This document shows, one piece after another, positions 32,944-41,565 of a stretch of DNA of 64,000 nucleotides. The position numbers and the translations under genes were made by a program. This DNA comes from Lysobacteraceae bacterium PS02340 (GTDB lineage: Bacteria; Pseudomonadota; Gammaproteobacteria; Xanthomonadales; Xanthomonadaceae), in NCBI GenBank assembly GCA_029959605.1, contig JASCOC010000002.1, forward strand, positions 124,001 to 188,000, read 5' to 3'. The notes below the pieces were generated by a model, which was given only the letters and a program-made list of their open reading frames with translations, had not been told where the DNA came from and ran no database searches. Position 1 is the first letter of the stretch, and each line of letters opens with the position of its first letter.

Positions 32944-34721
32944 TGGCATTCCAATCCCCCCGCACGACGCCTGACGCCGGCGAACCCAAAGCGCGCATCG
33001 GCGCGCTGAAGACCCTGTGGCCGTTCGTGATGCGACAGCGCGGCCTGTTCGCCGCCTGGATGGTTGCGCTCGCGCTGTCGTCGGCGGCGACGCTGAGCCT
33101 GCCGATGGCGGTCAAGCAGATGATCGACCACGGCTTCACCGGCGGCGACCAGATCGATCGCGCGTTCGCGCTGCTGCTGCTCGTCGCGATCGCGCTGGCG
33201 GTGTTCACCGCGGCGCGGTTCTTCTTCGTCTCGCTGCTCGGCGAGCGCGTCGTCGCCGATCTGCGCAACCGGCTCTACGGCCACCTGCTCGATCTCGACC
33301 AGACCTTCTTCGAACAGACCCGCAGCGGCGATCTGGTCTCGCGCCTGAGCGCGGACACCGAACTGCTGCGCGCGGTCGTCGGCTCGACGATGTCGGTTGC
33401 GCTGCGCAGCACGGTGATGGTGATCGGCAGCGTCGCGATGCTGGTCGTCACCAGTCCGCGGCTCGCGGCCTTCACCCTGATCGGCATTCCGCTGTTCGTG
33501 CTGCCGCTGGTGCTGGGCGGCCGCAAGCTGGCGAAGATCTCGCGCCAGAGCCAGGACCGCGTGGCCGATGCCAACGCACTCGCCAACGAGACGCTGACCG
33601 CGATCCGCACCGTGCAGGCGCACGCGCGCGAACCCTGGGAGCGCGGACGCTTCGGCGATGCGGTCGCGCAGTCGGTCGCCACCGCGCGCCGGCGCATCGG
33701 TCTGCAGTCGATCATCACCGCGGTGGCGATCACGCTGATCTTCGGCGCGGTGACCGTGGTGCTGTGGTCGGGCGCGCACGACGTCATCGAAGGCCGCATG
33801 ACCGCCGGCACGCTGGGCCAGTTCGTGCTCTATGCGCTGTTCGGCGCCGGCTCGGTCGGCGCGCTGGCGGAAGTCTGGAACGAACTGCAACGCGCCGCGG
33901 GCGGCATGGGCCGGATCGGCGAACTGCTGGTCGAGCATCCCGGCATCCGCGCGCCCGACGCGCCGGTGACCTTGCCGGTGCCGGTCCGCGGCGTGCTGCG
34001 CTTCGAGGACGTGCGTTTCAACTATCCGTCGCGCCCGGATGCACCGGCGCTGGAACACTTCAGCCTGCACGTCGCGCCCGGGGAGACCGTCGCGCTGGTC
34101 GGCCCGTCGGGCGCCGGCAAGAGTACGGTGCTGTCGCTGCTGCTGCGCTTCCACGATCCGGCGGAAGGCACGGTGTCGATCGACGGTGTCGACATCCGCG
34201 GGCTCGATCCCGCAGCGCTGCGCGATCACCTCGCGCTGGTACCGCAGTCGCCGACGATCTTCGCCACGAGCGCGCGCGAGAACATCCGCTACGGGCGGCT
34301 CGATGCCAGCGATGCCGACATCGAAGCGGCGGCGCGCGCGGCCGAGGCCGATGCCTTCATCCGCGACCTGCCCGACGGCTACGACGCCCAGCTGGGTGAG
34401 CGCGGCGCACGTCTGTCCGGCGGCCAGCAGCAGCGCATCGCGATCGCGCGGGCCCTGTTGCGTGATGCGCCGGTGCTGCTGCTCGACGAAGCGACCTCCG
34501 CGCTCGATGCGCAGAGCGAATTCGCGGTGCAAGAAGCGCTGGCGCGACTGATGGAAGGTCGCACGACGCTGGTCATCGCGCACCGGCTGGCGACCATCCT
34601 CAAGGCCGACCGCATCGTGGTCATGGACCGCGGCCGCATCGTCGCCCAGGGCACGCACGACGAACTGCTCGCGCAGGGCGGGCTGTACGCGGAACTGGCG
34701 CGGTTGCAGTTCATCGACTGA
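32943..34721 (+). CDS. ABC exporter, fused permease and ATPase (MsbA-like)
   Basis: A 592-residue half-transporter. Six hydrophobic helices fill residues about 25-310 (type IV exporter fold); the nucleotide-binding domain follows with Walker A GPSGAGKST, signature LSGGQQQR, Walker B VLLLDEATSALD and the switch H in VIAHRL. The architecture matches MsbA/BmrA-like homodimeric exporters. Substrate unknown; lipid or drug export is the family norm. It is the last gene of the sigma operon (one-base overlap with yigZ) and ends just before the repeat element at 34799. Confidence 0.9.
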   Translation: MAFQSPRTTPDAGEPKARIGALKTLWPFVMRQRGLFAAWMVALALSSAATLSLPMAVKQMIDHGFTGGDQIDRAFALLLLVAIALAVFTAARFFFVSLLGERVVADLRNRLYGHLLDLDQTFFEQTRSGDLVSRLSADTELLRAVVGSTMSVALRSTVMVIGSVAMLVVTSPRLAAFTLIGIPLFVLPLVLGGRKLAKISRQSQDRVADANALANETLTAIRTVQAHAREPWERGRFGDAVAQSVATARRRIGLQSIITAVAITLIFGAVTVVLWSGAHDVIEGRMTAGTLGQFVLYALFGAGSVGALAEVWNELQRAAGGMGRIGELLVEHPGIRAPDAPVTLPVPVRGVLRFEDVRFNYPSRPDAPALEHFSLHVAPGETVALVGPSGAGKSTVLSLLLRFHDPAEGTVSIDGVDIRGLDPAALRDHLALVPQSPTIFATSARENIRYGRLDASDADIEAAARAAEADAFIRDLPDGYDAQLGERGARLSGGQQQRIAIARALLRDAPVLLLDEATSALDAQSEFAVQEALARLMEGRTTLVIAHRLATILKADRIVVMDRGRIVAQGTHDELLAQGGLYAELARLQFID

Positions 34722-35044
34722 GGTTTCGACTCGCACGCAGAAGTGCGCTCGCGCGGAAACAGCGCTCGGGGTAACGCCGCTTCGCTCACGCTTCTTCGGC
34801 TTTGGCCTTGGCCTTGGCCTTTGGCCTTCGCTTTACCTTTGCCTTTGGCTTTGGCTTTGGCTTTGGCTTTCAGCCTTTGACTTGAATCGAGCCGTAAAGC
34901 GAGCCGAGCATCGCAGGGCGGCGGGGTCGTAGAGCAGCCCATGTCTGAGCGCAGCGAGTTTGGGCTGCGTGCCCCGTCGCCCGAGAAGCGCAGGGGACCG
35001 CCGCGGCTGTATCGCGGCGGATCGCGTCCGGCGAAGGCGGTTTT

Positions 35045-35072
35045 GCTTACTTTTGCCAAGACAAAAGTAAGC
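35045..35072. repeat. inner hairpin of the left arm
   Basis: GCTTACTTTTG and CAAAAGTAAGC form a perfect 11-bp stem around the loop CCAAGA. It lies seven bases inside the left arm of the inverted duplication and corresponds in place to the right-arm hairpin at 35205-35232. Confidence 0.75.
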
Positions 35073-35204
35073 CGCGCGACAGCGCGGAAGCTCTGTACTT
35101 GATCTTCGCCTTGCGAGCATTTCGTCTTGCGGCAGCACAAGAGTCCAACGCCAGGTCTAAGAAGCGAACATCAAGTGCAGGGCTTTCGCCCGCTGCGCGT
35201 GCGA

Positions 35205-35232
35205 GTCCCTTTTGGATGGACCCAAAAGGAAC
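35205..35232. repeat. inner hairpin of the right arm
   Basis: On the minus strand GTTCCTTTTGG pairs with CCAAAAGGGAC around a six-base loop, with one G-T wobble. Stem and loop lengths equal those of the left-arm hairpin, while the stem sequence differs at several paired positions. Confidence 0.7.
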
Positions 35233-35505
35233 CAAAAGGTCCCTTCGCCGGACGCGAGCCGACGCGATGGGGCCGCGTCGGTCCCCTCCGCTCCTCGCCT
35301 GACGCGGCACGCAGCCCAAACTCGCTGCGCTCAGACATGGGCTGCTCTTCGGCCACGCCAGGCTCCGGTGCTCGGCTCGCTTTACGGCTCGATTCAAGTC
35401 AAAGGCTGAAAGCCGAAGCCAAAGCCGAAGCCAAGGCAAAGGCAAAGGCCAAAGCAAAGGCCAAAGCGAGAGCTTGAGCAACAACGAAGCCAGGCAGAGT
35501 CGCGA

Positions 35506-36753
35506 CTACTTCGAAGAAGCCGCGGACACCCGAAACGTTCCCAACGCATCCACGAACTCTGGCGCCAACGCCATCGACCCGAACACCCCATGCTGCGTGC
35601 CACTGAGCACCCGCAACATATGCCCCCGCACACCCGGCAGATTCCCCAGCGGCCGGAACACGACATCGCGCGCGGTCGCGATCACGTCGCGTTCGGACTG
35701 GAACACCGGCGTCAGCCATCGGCTCCAGAACTGGTAGATCGCAACATGCCGGCGACGCACGCGCGCGTACGTGGCCAGTGCATCCGGCAACGCCTGCGCC
35801 CGCAAGGCATCGCGCAAGGCCTCGGCATCGAGCAGGGCCATGTTGACGCCCTGCCCCAGCTGCGGGCTCATCGCGTGCGCGGCGTCGCCGAGCAGCGCCC
35901 AGCGGCCGCGATGCCACTGCGTCAGCGTGACGTCGCGATAGGTCGCGCGTGCGAGCTGTGCGTGCGTCGTCGTGGCACTGAGCAGACGCGCGGCGTCGGG
36001 CCAGATCGCGGTGACGGTGTTGCGCCAGTCGTCGAGCGCGGCGGACTGCCAGCCGTCGAAGGCGGCGATCGGCAGGCTCCAGAAGAAGCTCAGGCGCTGT
36101 GTCGCATCGCCGGGGCGCGTGCCGACCGGCAGCAGGCCGATCATCCGGCGTGCGGCGACGTAGCGTTGGCGGAGCTCGTTCAAATTCGGCCAGTCGTCGG
36201 CATCGAGCAGGCACCACAGCGCGCCCCAGGGATACACCGCGTCGCGCCGCACGCCGCCGAGCCGGCCGCGAAGACGCGAGGCGGCACCGTCGGCCGCGAG
36301 CACCAGATCGAAGGGGCCGTGCCGTCCGCCATCGGCATCGCACAGCCAGCGGTCATCGGTGTCGTCCGGACCTTCGATGGTGATGCCGGCATGCAGGCGC
36401 ACAGCATCGCCGCGCGCCTGGTCGAGAATCGAGAACAGCGCGCCGCGCTGCAGGCCGACGCCGCACAGGCGCGGGTCGAGCCCGGCGTAGCGCATGTCCA
36501 TGACCGCGCGGCCACACGGCGTCTCGCCGTACAGCCGATCGACACGTGCGCCGTGCGCGAGCACCTGGTCGAGCAGTCCCATGCACCACAGCACCTGCAG
36601 GCCGGTGGGTTGCAGCAGGAAGCCCGCACCGACCGGGCCCGGTTCGGGCGCACGTTCGAAGACCTCGATGCGATGGCCGTCGCGTGCCAGCAGGACTGCT
36701 GCGGCCTGTCCGGCCGTGCCGTAACCGACGATGGCGATACGCAATGACGTCAT
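35506..36753 (-). CDS. FAD-dependent monooxygenase/oxidoreductase
   Basis: A 415-residue group A flavoprotein monooxygenase-like enzyme. The ADP-binding motif is at the N-terminus (RIAIVGYGTAGQAAAVLLARDG), the FAD/NAD(P)H DG motif is VLAADGAASRLR (about residue 155), and the second FAD motif WALLGDAAHAMSPQLGQGVNMALLDAEAL is at about 285-310. The family hydroxylates aromatic or related small molecules; no substrate can be named. The ATG at 36753 begins the Rossmann motif; the open frame extends 40 codons upstream without family similarity. It lies between the repeat element and the left RND cassette and is separated from the latter by a terminator. Confidence 0.85.
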   Translation of the reverse strand: MTSLRIAIVGYGTAGQAAAVLLARDGHRIEVFERAPEPGPVGAGFLLQPTGLQVLWCMGLLDQVLAHGARVDRLYGETPCGRAVMDMRYAGLDPRLCGVGLQRGALFSILDQARGDAVRLHAGITIEGPDDTDDRWLCDADGGRHGPFDLVLAADGAASRLRGRLGGVRRDAVYPWGALWCLLDADDWPNLNELRQRYVAARRMIGLLPVGTRPGDATQRLSFFWSLPIAAFDGWQSAALDDWRNTVTAIWPDAARLLSATTTHAQLARATYRDVTLTQWHRGRWALLGDAAHAMSPQLGQGVNMALLDAEALRDALRAQALPDALATYARVRRRHVAIYQFWSRWLTPVFQSERDVIATARDVVFRPLGNLPGVRGHMLRVLSGTQHGVFGSMALAPEFVDALGTFRVSAASSK

Positions 36754-36831
36754 GACGGCTCCGCAGCGGGGCGGCCAGCATATCTGGCGCGCTGCGGATT
36801 CCGGCAGTCGCACGCATCGCGCGCCACCAAG

Positions 36832-36862
36832 AAAAAGGGCCGCCCTGTTGCCGGGGCGGCCC
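36832..36862 (-). terminator. terminator of the left RND operon
   Basis: A nine-base stem GGGCCGCCC / GGGCGGCCC with an eight-base loop, preceded on the plus strand by AAAAA, which gives a U run for leftward transcription. It lies 24 bases after the stop of the permease gene at 36886. Confidence 0.85.
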
Positions 36863-36885
36863 GTGTCGCTCATACGAACGCGCGG

Positions 36886-39800
36886 TCAGTGCGCAGGTCG
36901 TTCGTCGCCGTCGTGTTCCAGCTGGCGATCGCGCTCGCGTGCGGCTTCGAGACGCGGATCCGGCTCGTCGAGTTTGTCGCCCAGCACGCGGCGCACGATG
37001 ATGAAGAACACCGGGATCAGCAGCAGGCCGAGGAAGGTCGCGAACAGCATGCCGCCGATGACGCCGGTGGCCAGTGCATGACGTGCGCTGGAACCCGCGC
37101 CGCTCGACAGCGCCATCGGCGTGACGCCCATGATGAAGGCGAACGAGGTCATCAGGATCGGGCGGAAGCGCAGGTTGGCCGCTTCGATCGTCGCATCGCG
37201 CAGCGTCTTGCCTTCCTTGTACTGCTGCACCGCGAACTCGACGATCAGGATGGCGTTCTTCGCCGCCAGACCGATCACCGTCACCATGCCGATCTTGAAG
37301 AAGATGTCGTTCGACAGGCCCGGACGCAGCATCGTGAAGACCACCGCGCCGAGGATGCCCAGCGGCACCACCAGCAGCACCGCGACCGGAATCGACCAGC
37401 TCTCGTAGAGCGCGGCCAGACACAGGAACACCACGACCACCGACAGCAGCAACAGCAACGTCGCCGTGTTGCCCGCAATGATCTCCTGGTAGGACATGCC
37501 CGCCCAGTCGTAGCCGAAGCCTTCCGGCAGTTCGTTCTCGACGATCTCTTCCATCGCGGCCATTGCCTCACCCGTACTGCGACCGGGTGCCTGCGAACCG
37601 ACGATGTTGATCGCTGAGTAACCGTTGTAGCGTGTCAGCGACGGCGTGCTCGCGCCCCACTCCGGCTTCACCACCGTGCTCAGCGGAATCATCGTCGGCG
37701 TGCCGTCGGGATTTGTCGACGCCGTGCTCGGCGTGTAGAAGCGGCCGATCGAACCCGGCTCGGTGCGGTACTGCGCATCGGCCTGCATGTTGACGCGCTT
37801 GATGCGGCCGTCGGACACGTAGTCGTTGACGTAGACCGGCGCCAGCATCAGCTGGATCGCGCCGTAGATGTCGGTCACCGACAGGCCCATCGACTGCGCC
37901 TGCACACGATCGACGTGCAACTGCAGCTGCGGCGCGTCTTCCAGCGTGTTCGGACGCACGCCCTGCAGCACGTCGGTCTTCTGCGCCGCCGCGCCCAGCA
38001 GCTGGTTGCGTGCCTGCTGCAGCGCCGCGTTGCCGGCACCGGTGCGGTCCTGCAGGTACATGTCGAAGCCGCCGAACTGGCCCAGGCCCTGCACGGTCGG
38101 CAGGTTCACGACGAAGATCGTCGCGTCCTGCACGCCCTGCAGGGCGCCGTTGGCCTCGCCGAGGAAGCCGTTGATGTCGACGTCGCGCTCGCCCCAGTCC
38201 TTGAGCTTGATGAAGCCCATGCCGACGTTCTCGCCCTGGCCGACGAAGCTGAAGCCCGCGACCTGCAGCATCGCCTCGTACGACGGGTTCTGTTCGAGGC
38301 GTGCGCGCACGTCCTCGAACACCGCATTGGTCCGCTGCAGGGTCGAGCCCGGCGGCAGCTGCACGATCGCCAGCGCATAGCCCTGGTCCTCGTCGGGCAC
38401 GAAGCTCGACGGCAGCCGGATGTAGAGGAACGCACAGACCACGCACAGCACCGCGAACACCGCCATCCAGCGCGGCGCATGCTTTACGGCGCTGCCGATG
38501 TGGCCGACGTAGGTCGCGTTGACCTTGTCGTAGTACTTGTTGAACGTGCGGACGACGACGTTGTCCTTGCGCTCGCCGGGCGGTGCATGCTGCTTGAGGA
38601 AGGTCGCGCACAGCGCCGGCGTGAAGCCCAGCGCGAGGAAGGCCGAGAAGCCCATCGCGACCGCGATCGTGATCGCGAACTGCTTGTAGATCTCGCCCGA
38701 GGCGCCGCCCTGCAGCGCGCTGGGAATGAACACCGCGGCCAGCACGACGGTGATCGCGACGACGGCGCCGGTGATCTGGTCCATCGCCTTCATCGTCGCC
38801 TCGCGTGGCGGCAGATGTTCCTCCGCCATGATGCGTTCGACGTTCTCGATCACCACGATCGCGTCATCGACCACGATGCCGATCGCCAGCACCATCGCGA
38901 ACAACGTCAGCTGGTTGATCGTGTAGCCGAGCATGCTCAGGCCCAGGAACGTGCCGAGCAGCGCGATCGGAATGACCAGCGTCGGGATGATCGTCGCGCG
39001 CAGGTTCTGCAGGAACAGCAGCATCACCAGGAAGACGAGGATCACCGCCTCGATCAGGGTCTTGATGACCTCCTTGATCGACAGCGTCACGAACGTGGTG
39101 GTGTCGTAGGGCTTGAACCACTCGATGCCCTGCGGGAACGAGGGCTGCAGTTCGTCCATGCGCGATTCGACCGCCGTGGCCACCGTCAGCGCGTTCGCGC
39201 CGGGCAGCAGCTGGATCGCGAACGCACCGGTCGGCTGGCCGTTGTACTTGGTGTCGAAGCCGTACCCCGACGCGCCGATCTCCACGCGCGCGACGTCCTT
39301 CAGGCGCACGGTCGCGCCGTCGTTGTCGGCGCGCAGGATGATGTTCTCGAACTGCTCGGGCGTGCTGAAGCGGCCTTCGGCCGAGACCGTCGCGGTGAAG
39401 CCCTGGCCTTCCGGCGCCGGGTCGGAGCCGACCGAACCCGCGGCGAACTGCACGTTCTGTCCACGAACCGCGGCCATGACCTCGGTCGCCGACATGCCGT
39501 AGCCCTGCAACTGGTCCGGGTTGAGCCAGATGTTCATGGCGTACTCGGAACCGAACTGCTGGGTGCTGCCGACGCCGGGCACGCGCGCGATCTGCTCGAG
39601 CACGCGCGAACCGATCAGGTCGTTGAGCTGGTTGCGGGTGACCGTGGGGTCCGCCGAACGCAGGCCCACGACCATCAGGAAGCCGGCGTTGGCCTTCGCC
39701 ACGACGACGCCCTGCTGCACCACTTCACTGGGCAGACGCGGCGTGGCCAGCGAGACCTTGTTCTGCACCTGCACCTGCGCGATGTCCGCGTCGGTACCGG

Positions 39801-40086
39801 TTTCGAAGGTCAACGTGACGCTGGCGCGGCCGGACGAGCTCGAGGTCGAACTGAAGTACAGCAGGTTGTCGATACCGGTGAGCTGCTGCTCGATGACCTG
39901 TGTGACCGCGCGTTCGGTGGTGTCGGCGCTGGCGCCGGGATAGGTCGCTGAAACGGTGACCTGCGGCGGTGCGACGCTCGGGTACGACTCCACGCCCATG
40001 TTCAGCAGCGAGATCACGCCCGCGAGCGAGATCAGGATGGAGACGACCCAGGCGAAGACCGGGTGGTTGATGAAAAACTTGGGCAT
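36886..40086 (-). CDS. RND efflux permease, HAE-1 type (AcrB/MexB-like)
   Basis: A 1066-residue inner-membrane drug/proton antiporter of the HAE-1 family, normal length. It starts MPKFFINHPVFAWVVSI, has two large periplasmic loops, and carries the proton-relay aspartate pair in GIVVDDAIVVIENVERIM (TM4); GLAAKNAILIVEFA (TM10) has the matching lysine. The periplasmic part keeps the family's TEVMAAVRGQN and YPGASADTTERAV. It pumps amphiphilic drugs through a TolC-type channel. Its ATG lies six bases after the adaptor gene's stop, so the two form an operon. No outer-membrane channel gene accompanies it. Confidence 0.93.
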   Translation of the reverse strand: MPKFFINHPVFAWVVSILISLAGVISLLNMGVESYPSVAPPQVTVSATYPGASADTTERAVTQVIEQQLTGIDNLLYFSSTSSSSGRASVTLTFETGTDADIAQVQVQNKVSLATPRLPSEVVQQGVVVAKANAGFLMVVGLRSADPTVTRNQLNDLIGSRVLEQIARVPGVGSTQQFGSEYAMNIWLNPDQLQGYGMSATEVMAAVRGQNVQFAAGSVGSDPAPEGQGFTATVSAEGRFSTPEQFENIILRADNDGATVRLKDVARVEIGASGYGFDTKYNGQPTGAFAIQLLPGANALTVATAVESRMDELQPSFPQGIEWFKPYDTTTFVTLSIKEVIKTLIEAVILVFLVMLLFLQNLRATIIPTLVIPIALLGTFLGLSMLGYTINQLTLFAMVLAIGIVVDDAIVVIENVERIMAEEHLPPREATMKAMDQITGAVVAITVVLAAVFIPSALQGGASGEIYKQFAITIAVAMGFSAFLALGFTPALCATFLKQHAPPGERKDNVVVRTFNKYYDKVNATYVGHIGSAVKHAPRWMAVFAVLCVVCAFLYIRLPSSFVPDEDQGYALAIVQLPPGSTLQRTNAVFEDVRARLEQNPSYEAMLQVAGFSFVGQGENVGMGFIKLKDWGERDVDINGFLGEANGALQGVQDATIFVVNLPTVQGLGQFGGFDMYLQDRTGAGNAALQQARNQLLGAAAQKTDVLQGVRPNTLEDAPQLQLHVDRVQAQSMGLSVTDIYGAIQLMLAPVYVNDYVSDGRIKRVNMQADAQYRTEPGSIGRFYTPSTASTNPDGTPTMIPLSTVVKPEWGASTPSLTRYNGYSAINIVGSQAPGRSTGEAMAAMEEIVENELPEGFGYDWAGMSYQEIIAGNTATLLLLLSVVVVFLCLAALYESWSIPVAVLLVVPLGILGAVVFTMLRPGLSNDIFFKIGMVTVIGLAAKNAILIVEFAVQQYKEGKTLRDATIEAANLRFRPILMTSFAFIMGVTPMALSSGAGSSARHALATGVIGGMLFATFLGLLLIPVFFIIVRRVLGDKLDEPDPRLEAARERDRQLEHDGDERPAH

Positions 40087-40092
40087 GGCGGA

Positions 40093-41355
40093 TCAGTCCT
40101 GCGTGTCGTTCGCAGCGGGCGCCTGGCCGGCGGCCTCCTGCGTCGGTGCCGCGGCCGCGTCGCCGGGCGCCACGGGTGCGGTGGCCTCGCCTGCGGGGTG
40201 CGCCGCCGGCGCTGCACCTGCGGCCGCGCCGGGCGCCGCCTGCGCCTTCGCTTGCTCGGGCGTCCACGGCTTGGGCGCGACCACCGCATCGGGACGTGCC
40301 TTCGGCACGCCGCTGACGATCACGCGGTCACCGGCGACCAGGCCGTCGGTGATCACCCACTGGCCACCCTGTGCGCGGTCGGTGCGGACCGACTTGCGGA
40401 CGACCTTGTCGCCCTCGCCCACCACCAGCACGTAGGCGGTGTTGGCATCGCGCAGCACGGCGGCCTGCGGCACCAGGAACACGCCGCTCTGCTGGCCCAT
40501 GTTCGCGCGTAGCGTCACGTAGACGCCGGGCAGCAGACGACGGTCGGGATTCGGCAGCGTCGCGCGCAGCTGGATCGCGCCCGAGGCCGGGTCGACCACG
40601 TCGCCGGAGAAGTCGAGCGTCGCCAGCTGGTCGTGCACCGTGCCGTCACCGAGCACGATCTCAACCTGGCCGCCACCGGCGTCGCGGTCGAGCGGAAGCG
40701 CGCGGATGCGGGCGAATTCGCCGGCACTCATCGAGAAGTTGATGTACAGCGGATCGATCTGGTCGACGGTGGTCAACAGCGTGGAATCGCCCTGCCCGAC
40801 CAGTGCGCCCTCGGTGACCTGCTGCTTGCCCGCGCGGCCCGAGATCGGCGCGCGCACGGTGGCGTAGCCGAGATTGATCTGCGCAGTCTGGGTCGACGCG
40901 CGCGCGGCCTGCAGCGCGGCTTCGGCGCTGCGCTCGGCGGCGAGCGCGTTGTCGAGATCCGACTTGGAGATGAAGTTGGTCGGCGCCAGCTGGCGCGCGC
41001 GGTCCGCGGCGCTCTTGGCGTTGACCGCGTTGGCCTGCGCCTGCGCCTGCGCGCCCTGCGCGGTGCCGAGCGCGGCCTGCAGCTGCGCGGGATCGATGCG
41101 GAACAGCACGTCGCCTTCGGTGACGTCGCTGCCTTCCTGGTAGACCCGGCGTTCGAGCACGCCCGGCACGCGGGCACGCACGTCGGCGCTGCGGAACGGG
41201 GCCAGACGGCCGACCAGTTCCTGTTCCAGCGCGATGCTGGTCGGCTGGACGGTCAGCACACCGACTTCGGGCGGCGGCGGCGCGGCCTGCTCCTCTTGTT
41301 GACCGCAGGCGGAAAGTGCCGCAGCGAGCACGGCAATGGAGAGGAGTCGGCGCAT
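40093..41355 (-). CDS. RND periplasmic adaptor lipoprotein (MexA/AcrA-like)
   Basis: A 420-residue membrane-fusion protein. The signal peptide ends in the lipobox LSAC (C17), so it is lipid-anchored. The beta-barrel/lipoyl part (VRARVPGVLERRVYQEGSDVTEGDVLFRID), the coiled-coil hairpin (about 95-150) and the closing YATVRAPISGRAGKQ are in the AcrA order. An alanine/proline-rich tail of about 60 residues follows. It links the permease at 36886 to an outer-membrane channel encoded elsewhere. Its start lies 36 bases from the TetR-type palindrome at 41391, which overlaps the probable promoter. Confidence 0.93.
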   Translation of the reverse strand: MRRLLSIAVLAAALSACGQQEEQAAPPPPEVGVLTVQPTSIALEQELVGRLAPFRSADVRARVPGVLERRVYQEGSDVTEGDVLFRIDPAQLQAALGTAQGAQAQAQANAVNAKSAADRARQLAPTNFISKSDLDNALAAERSAEAALQAARASTQTAQINLGYATVRAPISGRAGKQQVTEGALVGQGDSTLLTTVDQIDPLYINFSMSAGEFARIRALPLDRDAGGGQVEIVLGDGTVHDQLATLDFSGDVVDPASGAIQLRATLPNPDRRLLPGVYVTLRANMGQQSGVFLVPQAAVLRDANTAYVLVVGEGDKVVRKSVRTDRAQGGQWVITDGLVAGDRVIVSGVPKARPDAVVAPKPWTPEQAKAQAAPGAAAGAAPAAHPAGEATAPVAPGDAAAAPTQEAAGQAPAANDTQD

Positions 41356-41390
41356 GGGGGAGAGACCTGGGAGAGGTGGGACGGGATTTA

Positions 41391-41408
41391 CTATACCGGC
41401 CAGTATAG
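41391..41408. promoter_or_regulatory. TetR-type operator of the efflux locus
   Basis: CTATACCGGCCAGTATAG is an 18-base palindrome with one base pair off symmetry, of the form bound by AcrR/TetR-family repressors. Read on the minus strand its right end supplies TATAGT, a likely -10 box for the adaptor-permease operon. The tetR gene begins 157 bases away on the other strand. Confidence 0.65.
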
Positions 41409-41565
41409 CTAATTCAGATTGCGGTTCGCACCGTGAAGGAAGTCATTGCTGGCGGCGCGGGCGCGATGCTGCGTTGCACGCGGTGCGAGGCCGGTGAAAG
41501 CGAACCTTGCTCACGGAATGAATCAAGTTCATAATCCGCGCCGCTTCCGGTCCATTCAGGTTTCC

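Larger units (their letters stand above)
34799..35476. repeat. large inverted-duplication element, gene-free
   Basis: This stretch has no credible gene. Its core is an inverted duplication of two 173-base arms, 34865-35037 and 35242-35414. Within them three blocks are exact inverted copies (46, 40 and 16 bases), separated by diverged spacers of identical length (21 and 50 bases); by manual count about 153 of 173 positions agree. Each arm continues inward into a hairpin built on CTTTTG/CAAAAG. Outside the arms are imperfect hexamer tracts (TTTGGC-like on the left, GCCAAA-like on the right) that differ between sides. The 40-base block is itself a hairpin (GCAGCCCA / TGGGCTGC). Frames that stay open across it are a by-product of composition. 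Confidence 0.85.

Noticed and set aside
34833-35484. Several open frames of 60-150 codons on both strands in the repeat element
   Set aside because: They arise from the inverted repeat and hexamer tracts, lack ribosome sites and end in Lys/Ala or Leu/Pro repeats; the structure explains them better.
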